Both the position numbers and the translations under genes were made by a program. A DNA stretch of 6,528 nt from Rhodoferax sp. (GTDB lineage: Bacteria; Pseudomonadota; Gammaproteobacteria; Burkholderiales; Burkholderiaceae_C). The stretch lies in assembly GCA_018882485.1 (NCBI GenBank), contig VERU01000148.1, positions 1-6,528 on the forward strand. The letters are read 5' to 3'. Below, in pieces: positions 1 through 5,712 of this stretch. Each line of letters begins with the position of its first letter. Position 1 is the stretch's first letter. The notes below the pieces were generated by a model that was given only the letters and a program-made list of their open reading frames with translations, did no database searches and was not told the DNA's origin.

Positions 1-603
1 ATGCGGATCCGCGATCATGGGGGCAGCGTGGTAATCGGCCAGCGACAGGGGTTTGCGCAAAGTGGCATCCGGATGGGTCAGCGCATGCTCGCGCAAGGCC
101 AGGGCCACTGCGGCGAAATCATCCCGTGTCGTGCCGTACAGATGCATGTGACGGCGCGCCAGCAGGGCAAACAGGTGAGCCGGACCGACCAGACCGGTCG
201 CCCCGAAAAACGCGTTTTCGGGCGTCGGGTCGTAGGATGCGGTGATCGCTCCGAAGCGCTGCGCACCCTGCTGGTTGCCGCCCACGCAGACCACCGTGCT
301 GGCCTGACCGCTGGCCACCGCCATGGCAGCCAGGCCGATGCAACCCGCCGACCCGCCCCCGGTGCCGGTGAGGGTGGCTGAAAACCGCACCTCCTCGACG
401 CCCAGTGTCTCGCACAGCAGGCCGGTATCGAAACCGCCCGCGAAATAGGCGAAGCCGTCGATCTCCCGGGCCTGCAGGCCCGCGTCATCGCAGGCGCCGA
501 GAATGGCCCGGCCCACCAGTTCATCCAGGGTCTGGGGATGCGAACGTCCGCGCCGGTAGTAAGGCGTGTAACCCAGGCCGACAATGGCGGTGGCAATGGC
601 CAT
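1..603 (-). CDS. Thiolase-fold lipid-transfer (SCPx/Ltp2-like) protein, N-terminal 201 residues, 3' end outside window
   Basis: The visible part starts MAIATAIVGLGYTPYYRRGR and stays open to the window edge. The N-terminal beta strand with VGLGYTPYYRR, the helix LVGRAILGACDDAGLQAREI, the core TGTGGGSAGCIGLAAMAVASGQA (about residues 79-101, split here as TGTGGGSAG and CIGLAAMAVASG) and the late motif DYHAAPMIADP (about 190-200) are typical of bacterial 'lipid-transfer protein/thiolase' homologues. Ordinary thiolases have a nucleophilic Cys at the start of the core helix; here the aligned stretch is GGGSAG, so thiolytic chemistry is doubtful. Known relatives with this change (Ltp2, Sal1) are retro-aldolases working with a DUF35/OB-fold partner. 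That function here is inference. Cys87 sits a few residues later but is not in the usual position. The ATG overlaps the stop of the acyl-CoA dehydrogenase by one base (TGATG) and has no clear Shine-Dalgarno, so reinitiation after the upstream gene is likely. About half of the protein is missing from view. Family call is firm, activity is not. Confidence 0.85.
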   Translation of the reverse strand, partial: MAIATAIVGLGYTPYYRRGRSHPQTLDELVGRAILGACDDAGLQAREIDGFAYFAGGFDTGLLCETLGVEEVRFSATLTGTGGGSAGCIGLAAMAVASGQASTVVCVGGNQQGAQRFGAITASYDPTPENAFFGATGLVGPAHLFALLARRHMHLYGTTRDDFAAVALALREHALTHPDATLRKPLSLADYHAAPMIADPH

Positions 604-1790
604 CAGGATGGATTGAGCCAGCCGCCGCGCTTGAGGAGATCGCGGGCAATCACCAGCTTCTGCACTTCTGACGAACCCTCGTAGATGCGCATGGGGCGGG
701 CCTCGCGATACAGCTGCTCGACCAGCTGACCCTGGGTGACACCCAGACCTCCCAGCAACTGCACCGCCCGGTCGACGATGCGGCCGGCCGCCTCGCTGCC
801 GGCCAGCTTGGCCATCGAGGCCTCGTAAGGCGAGGAGCGGGCTGGCACGTCATGCGACCAGGCCGCGCGGTAGACCAGCAGGGCAGCGGCTTCCAGATCG
901 GTCACCATGTCGGCCAGGTTCATCTGCACCGCATCGAGTCCGGTCATCGCCCGTCCGAACAACTTGCGCCGGCTGGCGTGCTGCAGCGTCTCCTGGACCG
1001 CGCGCCGTGCGAGCCCCACCGCCGCCGCACCCACGGAAGGCCGGAACACATCGAAGGCCGCCATGGCCGCCTGGAAGCCCTGCCCCGGAGCACCCACCAT
1101 GCGGCTGCGATGGACCCGGCAGGCCGTCAGCTTCAGACTCGCCGCCGGATGAGGCGCGATGAAGTCGATCGGCGCACCGACCTCCAGGCCCGGGGTGTCG
1201 GCATCGAGCAGGAACATGCTCAGGCCCTTGGCGCCGGGTGCTTCACCGGTGCGGGCGACGAGCAGGTAATGATCGGCGAAGCCGGCGTTGGAGATCAGGG
1301 TCTTGGCCCCATCGATGACGTAGTGATCCCCCTGAAGGACGGCGCTGGTGGCCATGGATGCCACATCCGAGCCCGTTTCCGGCTCGGTCAGGGCAAAAGC
1401 GGCAATGCGTTCGCCTGCGCGGCAGGGTGCCAGATACTGCTGCTGCAGTTCAGCACTGCCGAAGCGGCGCAGGGCCAGCGTGCCGATGCCCTGCATCGCA
1501 AAGACCGCGTCGGCGAGCGCATGGTGGTAGGTCAGACCCTCTCGGATGAGACAGACCGAGCGCACATCGAAGGCCTCGTCGATCTCGGGCACCACATGGC
1601 GCAGCAGACCGCAACGCCCCATGGATCGCACCATCTCCCGACAGGTCTGATCCATGGACAAGGTGTGGTGGGCCGGCTGTCCCTCGCTCCAGGCATTCAC
1701 CTGGCGCGCCAGCTCGTGGTGGCGGTCGTCGAAAAAGGGCCAGGGCCACAGGCTCCAGGCCTCGCCGCGAGCGTGCACGGGCGCGCTCAT
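603..1790 (-). CDS. Acyl-CoA dehydrogenase, FAD-dependent
   Basis: A 395-residue flavoenzyme that should introduce the alpha,beta double bond into an acyl-CoA and pass electrons to electron-transfer flavoprotein. The length is normal for the family. The helical N-terminal domain is followed by the beta-domain signature ALTEPETGSDVAS (133-145) and NAGFADHYLLVAR (168-180). The C-terminal helical domain holds the FAD-contact motif RKLFG (275-279), QLLGGLGV (344-351) and IYEGSSEVQ (369-377). Glu371 in this last motif is at the position of the catalytic base of medium- and short-chain dehydrogenases. The C-terminal family signature deviates at Gly354 and Gln359, which points to a subgroup outside the classical fatty-acid enzymes. 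The chosen start (MSAPVHARGE) overlaps the aldo/keto reductase stop as ATGA; the frame is open 27 codons further upstream, but that extension is Arg-rich, unlike the family, and lies inside the reductase gene. Substrate is unknown; the position next to a Cys-less thiolase-like gene suggests a branched or cyclic acyl-CoA. Confidence 0.95.
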   Translation of the reverse strand: MSAPVHARGEAWSLWPWPFFDDRHHELARQVNAWSEGQPAHHTLSMDQTCREMVRSMGRCGLLRHVVPEIDEAFDVRSVCLIREGLTYHHALADAVFAMQGIGTLALRRFGSAELQQQYLAPCRAGERIAAFALTEPETGSDVASMATSAVLQGDHYVIDGAKTLISNAGFADHYLLVARTGEAPGAKGLSMFLLDADTPGLEVGAPIDFIAPHPAASLKLTACRVHRSRMVGAPGQGFQAAMAAFDVFRPSVGAAAVGLARRAVQETLQHASRRKLFGRAMTGLDAVQMNLADMVTDLEAAALLVYRAAWSHDVPARSSPYEASMAKLAGSEAAGRIVDRAVQLLGGLGVTQGQLVEQLYREARPMRIYEGSSEVQKLVIARDLLKRGGWLNPS

Positions 1791-2803
1791 CGCGGCTCGT
1801 CGGGCGCTTTGGGCGCACCCTGGAAAGACGGGTCGTAACGGGTGCCGGCAGCGGCGCCGATGGGCAGCCACGCCTCCAGCTGCTGACGCTCCGCGTCATC
1901 GAGCCGCACGGCACAGGCGCCCACATTCTCCTCGAGGTACCGGATGCGCTTGGTGCCTGGGATCGGCAGAATCGCAGGATCCCGACCCAGCAGCCAGGCC
2001 AGGGCCAGCTGCCCCAGCGTGCAGCTCTTGGTGGCCGCCAGGGACTGCAGGCGCTGCAGCAGCAAGCGGTTCTTCTCCAGGTTCTCATCGCGAAAGCGCG
2101 GCGAGGTCAGACGGAAATCCGAAGGGTCCAGCGCCTGCGCGCTGGCAATGGCGCCGGTCAGGAAACCCCGTCCCAGTGGACTGTAGGCCACGAAGGTCAC
2201 GCCCAGCTCCCTGCAGGCGGGCAGCACGCTCAGTTCCGGCTCACGTGTCCACAGGGAGTACTCTGACTGCAACGCGGTGACGGGATGCACCCGATGGGCC
2301 CGGCGTAGCTGCTCGGCCGTGACTTCCGACAGCCCGATCGCCCGGATCTTGCCCTGCTCCACGAGACGCGCCAGCGCGCCCATGGTGTCTTCGATGGGCA
2401 CATCGGGTCGCGTCCTGTGCACGTAATACAGATCGATCACATCGGTGCCGAGACGCTTGAGCGAAGCCTCGCAGCAGGAGGTCATGTAGGCCTCGGAATT
2501 GTCGATGTCGCGATCATGGGTGCTGCCATTCGCACCGGAGGGATCGCGCACGATGCCGAACTTGCTCGACAGGACGAGACGGTCCCGCTTGCCGCGGATG
2601 AATTGCGCGAGCAGGGTTTCGTTGTGGCCGCGACCGTACACATTGGCCGTGTCATAGTGGGTCACGCCCAGTTCATAGGCTCGCTCCAGGGTGCGCAGCG
2701 ACTGCGGATCGTCCCGCTCGCCATAGAACTCCGACATGCCCATGCAGCCCAGTCCCTGGGCACTGCAACGAAGTCCGGTCTTTCCCAGCTGTATGGTGTC
2801 CAT
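1787..2803 (-). CDS. Aldo/keto reductase, NADPH-type, AKR13-like
   Basis: A 338-residue soluble (alpha/beta)8-barrel oxidoreductase expected to interconvert carbonyls and alcohols with NADP(H). The start MDTIQLGKTGLRCSAQGLGC is the usual family N-terminus. The catalytic tetrad is complete: Asp51 and Tyr56 in THYDTANVYGRGHNE, Lys81 in LSSKFG and His129 in LYYVHR. The cofactor-side motifs are GLSEVTAEQLRRAH (157-170), QSEYSLWTREPE (179-190), AYSPLGRGFLTG (206-217) and the 2'-phosphate-binding IPGTKRIRYLEENVGA (281-296). These resemble the AKR13-type group rather than the classical aldose reductases. The ATG is 10 bases after the thiolase stop, with AAAGGG five bases ahead of it. The gene sits between a thiolase and an acyl-CoA dehydrogenase. 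It is not needed for a standard beta-oxidation turn, so it may reduce a keto or aldehyde group on the substrate or a toxic carbonyl by-product; this is inference. Confidence 0.95.
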   Translation of the reverse strand: MDTIQLGKTGLRCSAQGLGCMGMSEFYGERDDPQSLRTLERAYELGVTHYDTANVYGRGHNETLLAQFIRGKRDRLVLSSKFGIVRDPSGANGSTHDRDIDNSEAYMTSCCEASLKRLGTDVIDLYYVHRTRPDVPIEDTMGALARLVEQGKIRAIGLSEVTAEQLRRAHRVHPVTALQSEYSLWTREPELSVLPACRELGVTFVAYSPLGRGFLTGAIASAQALDPSDFRLTSPRFRDENLEKNRLLLQRLQSLAATKSCTLGQLALAWLLGRDPAILPIPGTKRIRYLEENVGACAVRLDDAERQQLEAWLPIGAAAGTRYDPSFQGAPKAPDEPR

Positions 2804-2808
2804 CGGAA

Positions 2809-2814
2809 CCCTTT
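2809..2814 (-). promoter_or_regulatory. Ribosome binding site of the aldo/keto reductase, touching the thiolase stop codon
   Basis: The minus strand reads TGAAAGGGTTCCGATG: the thiolase stop TGA shares its last A with the AAAGGG site, which sits five bases ahead of the reductase ATG. The arrangement ties termination of one gene to initiation of the next. Confidence 0.7.
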
Positions 2815-3992
2815 CAATCCAGTCGCTCGATCAGAGTGGCCGTGCCCAGTCCGCCCGCGCAACAGATGGCCTGCAGCCCCCTGCGCGCACCGCGACGCTC
2901 CATCTCATGCAGCAGCGTCGTCAGGATGCGGGCACCGCTGGCTCCCAGGGGATGCCCGAGCGCAATCGCGCCCCCGTTGACGTTGAGCCGGTCATGCCCG
3001 ACACCGAACTCCTTCATCCACAGGAGCGGAACCGGCGCGAAGGCCTCGTTGACCTCGAACAGGTCGATGTCATCCAGCCCCAGCCCGGCACGGGCCAGAA
3101 CCTGCCGGGTCGCTGCTACCGGTCCGGTCAGCATCAGAACCGGATCGGATCCCACGGTGGCCACGGCCCGTATCCGGGCACGGGCCCGCAGGCCCAGCTG
3201 ACGGGCACGGGATTCGCTCATCAGCAACACCGCCGCCGCGCCATCGGAAATCTGGGAGGCGTTGCCAGCCGTCACCCGGCCCCCCTCCGGCCTGAAACTG
3301 GTTTTCAGCGATGCCAGCCGCTCACGGGTGGTGTCGCGGCGGATGGTCTCGTCGCGAACGACCGGCTGCCGGACACCATCAACGCCGGGTTCAGCCCATT
3401 CGGCCAGCGGAACGGATACGGTCTCACGGCGGAAATGGCCCGCATCACAGGCCGCAGCCGCCCGGCGATGGCTTTCCATCGCATAGTCATCCAGCATCTC
3501 GCGATCAAATCCCCACAGGTCGCACAGGCGCTCTGCGGCTTCGCCCTGGGACGTGAGCTCGTAACGCGCCCGCAGCCTCCAGCCGAAGGGCTCACCATGA
3601 ACATCCCGGTTGCCCCCCATGGGCACCCGGCTCATGCTCTCGGCACCACCCGCGATGACCACATCGTTCAGGCCAGCGGCGATGCTGGCCACCGCCACAT
3701 GCAATGCCGCCTCAGACGAGCCGCACTTGCGATCCACCGTCATGCCTGGAATGGTGTCCGGCCAGCCCGCACCCAGCAAGGAGGTGCGGGCGATGTTGCC
3801 GCACTGCTCCCCGACCTGGGTCACACAGCCAAAAACCACATCCTGGACCTGCTCTGCCGCCAGACCGGCGCGACCGACCAGCGCCTGCAGCAGCAATGCG
3901 CCCAGGTGATCTGCCCGCACCTCCCTGAGTCCGCCCCGGAACCTTCCGACCGGGGTACGCGCCGCCTCGACGATGACGACGTTGCCGTTCAT
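2814..3992 (-). CDS. Acetyl-CoA acyltransferase (3-ketoacyl-CoA thiolase), FadA/steroid-thiolase type
   Basis: A 392-residue degradative thiolase that should cleave a 3-ketoacyl-CoA with free CoA to a shortened acyl-CoA plus acetyl-CoA (or propionyl-CoA from a branched substrate). It starts MNGNVVIVEAARTPVGRFRG, the standard family N-terminus. The nucleophile Cys90 lies in VDRKCGSSEAALH; the CGSS form is frequent in thiolases of actinobacterial and steroid-type catabolic clusters, whereas FadA-type enzymes often have CSSG. NEAFA (315-319), His347 in GGAIALGHPLGASGAR and Cys378 in ICCAGGLGTA complete the active site. Length is normal and no truncation is seen. The ATG overlaps the stop of the 3-hydroxyacyl-CoA dehydrogenase as ATGA, with a weak GAGAG four bases upstream, so translation is probably coupled. 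An open extension of 39 codons upstream was rejected because it is Arg-rich and lies inside the previous gene. Chain-length and ring specificity cannot be decided. Confidence 0.96.
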   Translation of the reverse strand: MNGNVVIVEAARTPVGRFRGGLREVRADHLGALLLQALVGRAGLAAEQVQDVVFGCVTQVGEQCGNIARTSLLGAGWPDTIPGMTVDRKCGSSEAALHVAVASIAAGLNDVVIAGGAESMSRVPMGGNRDVHGEPFGWRLRARYELTSQGEAAERLCDLWGFDREMLDDYAMESHRRAAAACDAGHFRRETVSVPLAEWAEPGVDGVRQPVVRDETIRRDTTRERLASLKTSFRPEGGRVTAGNASQISDGAAAVLLMSESRARQLGLRARARIRAVATVGSDPVLMLTGPVAATRQVLARAGLGLDDIDLFEVNEAFAPVPLLWMKEFGVGHDRLNVNGGAIALGHPLGASGARILTTLLHEMERRGARRGLQAICCAGGLGTATLIERLD

Positions 3993-4882
3993 CGGACTCT
4001 CAACCCGGAGCCTGGAATGCGCTGTCCGTCGGCATCGTAGTCGTACACGCCACGACCGACCTTGCGGCCCGTCCGCCCGGCCTTGACCATCTTGATGATC
4101 AGGGGGCAAGGCCGGAACTTCTCGCCCAGCGTCTGGTGGAGATACTGCAGCACCTTCAGGCGGGTGTCCCAGCCGGTCAGGTCGCCGAGTTCGAGCGGAC
4201 CCATGGGGTGATTGAATGCCATCCGCAGAGACGTGTCGATGTCTTCCGCAGAGGCGACCCCCTCATGCAGCATCGTCATCGCCTCATTGCCCAGCAGGGC
4301 GGAGATGCGACTCGTGGTGAAACCGGGAGCCTCGTTGACCACGATGTGGGTCTTGCCGATGCGCTCACACCAATGGCGGGCCAGTGCCAGCGTGGCATCG
4401 TCGGTCTCCAGCCCGCGGACGATCTCCACCAGTTTCATTTTCTGCACGGGGTTGAAGAAGTGCATGCCGATGACGCGCTGCGCCCGCCGGGCCGCGGACG
4501 CGATCTCGGTGATGCTCAGGGCCGAGGTGTTCGTGGCCAGCACGGTGTGCTCCCCCAGCAGGGGCTCGAGACTGCGCACGATCTGCTGCTTCACGGCGAG
4601 GTCCTCCACCGCGGTCTCGACCACCAGCGCGGCGCCCTGGCCCAGCTCGGTTGCCGACGACACCGGACGGAGCCCGCTGCGTGCGGCGGCCGCATCGGAG
4701 GCGCTCATCTTGCCCCGCTGCACCCCCTCGTCCAGAATGCGGCCGATCTGGTTGGCTGCCCGGCCCAGGGCCTGGGGATCCGGATCCATCAGCGCCACGT
4801 CGCACCCGCCCGCCAGGAACGCATGGGCGATGCCCGTTCCCATCAGGCCGGCGCCCACGACCACCACCCATTCCCTGTCCAT
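3989..4882 (-). CDS. 3-hydroxyacyl-CoA dehydrogenase, NAD-dependent
   Basis: A 297-residue single-function enzyme that oxidises (3S)-hydroxyacyl-CoA to 3-ketoacyl-CoA with NAD. The Rossmann motif is VVVVGAGLMGTGIAHAF (6-22, GxGxxG at 10-15), with Asp33 at the end of the second strand (LMDPDPQA), as expected for NAD rather than NADP. Further motifs are ATNTSALSITEIA (116-128, Ser120), GMHFFNPVQKMKLVEIV (139-155) with the catalytic pair His141 and Glu153, and the C-terminal helical domain PMGPLELGDLTGWDTRLKVL (226-245) ending in GRKVGRGVYDYDADG. The usual active-site Asn of the PGFxxNR motif is Ser191 here (APGFTTSRISALLGNEA), a variant I recall from the Bacillus MmgB-like subgroup. The start was chosen because AAGGAG lies five bases before this ATG; an ATG five codons upstream (4897-4895) overlaps that site and is less likely. 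It follows the enoyl-CoA hydratase stop by 22 bases. Confidence 0.95.
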   Translation of the reverse strand: MDREWVVVVGAGLMGTGIAHAFLAGGCDVALMDPDPQALGRAANQIGRILDEGVQRGKMSASDAAAARSGLRPVSSATELGQGAALVVETAVEDLAVKQQIVRSLEPLLGEHTVLATNTSALSITEIASAARRAQRVIGMHFFNPVQKMKLVEIVRGLETDDATLALARHWCERIGKTHIVVNEAPGFTTSRISALLGNEAMTMLHEGVASAEDIDTSLRMAFNHPMGPLELGDLTGWDTRLKVLQYLHQTLGEKFRPCPLIIKMVKAGRTGRKVGRGVYDYDADGQRIPGSGLRVR

Positions 4883-4887
4883 TGCTG

Positions 4888-4893
4888 CTCCTT
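4888..4893 (-). promoter_or_regulatory. Shine-Dalgarno site of the 3-hydroxyacyl-CoA dehydrogenase
   Basis: On the minus strand AAGGAG stands five bases ahead of the ATG at 4882-4880. It is the strongest ribosome binding site in the window. It decides the start, because the alternative ATG at 4897-4895 lies immediately before it and would have no site of its own. Confidence 0.8.
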
Positions 4894-4904
4894 GCATCAA
4901 GTTG

Positions 4905-5693
4905 TCAGGCCCCGGAGAACCGGGGCGGTCGCTTTTCCCGGAAGGCCCGCGCCGCCTCGGCACGGTCGGCCGTGGTCATGAGCATGGAGAACAGCGACTT
5001 CTCCAGCCTCAAGCCATCCTCCAGAGTCATCTCCAGGCCCTGTCGCGTCGCCTCCTTGGCGAAGGCACTGGCCGTCGGCGGGCGCTGCGCGATCCGCTCC
5101 GCCAGGGACAGGGCCGAGGCCAGCAGATCTCCCGGTTCACCGACGACCCGCGTCACCAATCCCATCTGGCTCGCCTGAACCGCATCGATGCGTTCGCCGC
5201 TCAGGATCAGGTCCAGCGCCCGGCCCAGCCCGATGACACGGGCGAGCCGCTGGGTGCCTCCGCCCCCTGGAATCAGACCGAGCCCGGTTTCCGGCAAGGC
5301 GAACTGCGCGCGCGCCGTGGCCATGCGGATGTCGCAGGCCAGGGCCAGCTCCAGGCCGCCCCCCAGACAGAAGCCGTCGATGGCGGCGATGACCGGCTTG
5401 CGCAACCGGGCCACGCGGTCAATCCACGGGTTGCCGAGCAGGCGTTGACGCTCCTGCACCGGATGCCCGACCGTTCGGGATTCCTTGATGTCCGCGCCAA
5501 CGCAGAAGCCCTTGGCACCCGCGCCGGCCATCACCACCACGGCGCAATCGGGATCCTGATCCAAGGCCTCGAGGGCCTGCGGCAATCCCGTCCGGATCGC
5601 ATCGTTGATGGCGTTACCCACCTCGGGGCGATTGAGCGTGACCAGCGCAACCGCTCCATGGCGGGCCATCAACAGTTCGGGAATATCGGACAT
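4905..5693 (-). CDS. Enoyl-CoA hydratase/isomerase (crotonase family)
   Basis: A 262-residue crotonase-fold protein that should add water across a trans-2-enoyl-CoA. The N-terminus MSDIPELLMARHGAVALVTL followed by NRPEVGNAIND is typical. The first oxyanion-hole strand is KGFCVGADIKE (61-71) and the second is IDGFCLGGGLELALACD (105-121). Both catalytic glutamates of the true hydratases are present: Glu115 (GGGLE) and Glu135 (FALPETGLGLIPGGGGTQRL), so hydratase activity is more likely than a hydrolase or pure isomerase. The C-terminus KRPPRFSGA is a usual family tail. GGAG lies seven bases ahead of the ATG, and the gap to the ligase stop is 19 bases. The frame is open for 68 codons upstream of the chosen start, but that part is Arg/Cys-rich and overlaps the ligase gene, so it was excluded. 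Its place between a CoA ligase and a 3-hydroxyacyl-CoA dehydrogenase fits the hydration step of the same pathway. Confidence 0.96.
   Translation of the reverse strand: MSDIPELLMARHGAVALVTLNRPEVGNAINDAIRTGLPQALEALDQDPDCAVVVMAGAGAKGFCVGADIKESRTVGHPVQERQRLLGNPWIDRVARLRKPVIAAIDGFCLGGGLELALACDIRMATARAQFALPETGLGLIPGGGGTQRLARVIGLGRALDLILSGERIDAVQASQMGLVTRVVGEPGDLLASALSLAERIAQRPPTASAFAKEATRQGLEMTLEDGLRLEKSLFSMLMTTADRAEAARAFREKRPPRFSGA
4909..4926 (-). repeat. Perfect 7-bp GC-only inverted repeat with a 4-base loop at the end of the enoyl-CoA hydratase gene
   Basis: The minus strand reads GCCCCGG TTCT CCGGGGC, a perfect stem of seven G-C pairs closed by a four-base loop. It covers the last codons of the hydratase (PRFSGA) and ends just before the TGA at 4907-4905. 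No T-run follows, so it is not a normal intrinsic terminator. It lies 15 bases upstream of the AAGGAG site of the next gene. It may slow 3' exonuclease decay or be a chance result of GC-rich codons for a common C-terminal sequence. Confidence 0.45.
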
Positions 5694-5700
5694 GCGGGTT

Positions 5701-5704
5701 CTCC
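5701..5704 (-). promoter_or_regulatory. Ribosome binding site of the enoyl-CoA hydratase
   Basis: GGAG followed by AACCCGC and the ATG at 5693-5691 gives a spacing of seven bases. It supports this ATG against the longer open frame that runs upstream into the ligase gene. Confidence 0.65.
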
Positions 5705-5712
5705 GGTTCACC

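Noticed and set aside
78..596. Minus-strand open frame of 172 codons overlapping the thiolase-like gene
   Set aside because: It is in another frame with Trp/Arg/Pro-rich translation. The frame starting at 603 gives a continuous thiolase-fold protein with DYHAAPMIADP.
852..1838. Plus-strand open frame of 328 codons opposite the acyl-CoA dehydrogenase
   Set aside because: His/Gly/Arg-rich shadow translation with no motif, whereas the opposite strand encodes a full-length family member with catalytic residues.
1995..2010. A 16-base exact repeat shared with 5335-5350
   Set aside because: Both copies encode similar Leu-Ala-Leu-Ala stretches in unrelated genes (reductase and hydratase) with GC-rich codons; there is no further similarity on either side, so chance is enough.
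2736..4040. Plus-strand open frame of 434 codons opposite the thiolase
   Set aside because: Low-complexity Gln/His/Arg/Pro-rich translation, no recognisable domain, fully explained as the shadow of the thiolase gene.
3993..4109. 39-codon N-terminal extension of the thiolase, and similar extensions of the hydratase (68 codons) and acyl-CoA dehydrogenase (27 codons)
   Set aside because: Each extension lies inside the preceding gene, is Arg-rich and is unlike the family N-terminus; a start at the family's usual position is available next to the upstream stop.
4905..4926. Intrinsic terminator after the enoyl-CoA hydratase
   Set aside because: The hairpin is inside the coding sequence and is followed by CCTGACAACTTG-like mixed sequence without a T-run.
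5694..5712. Possible promoter or regulator site in the ligase/hydratase gap
   Set aside because: Only 19 bases, taken up by a ribosome binding site; no -35/-10-like pair was seen.
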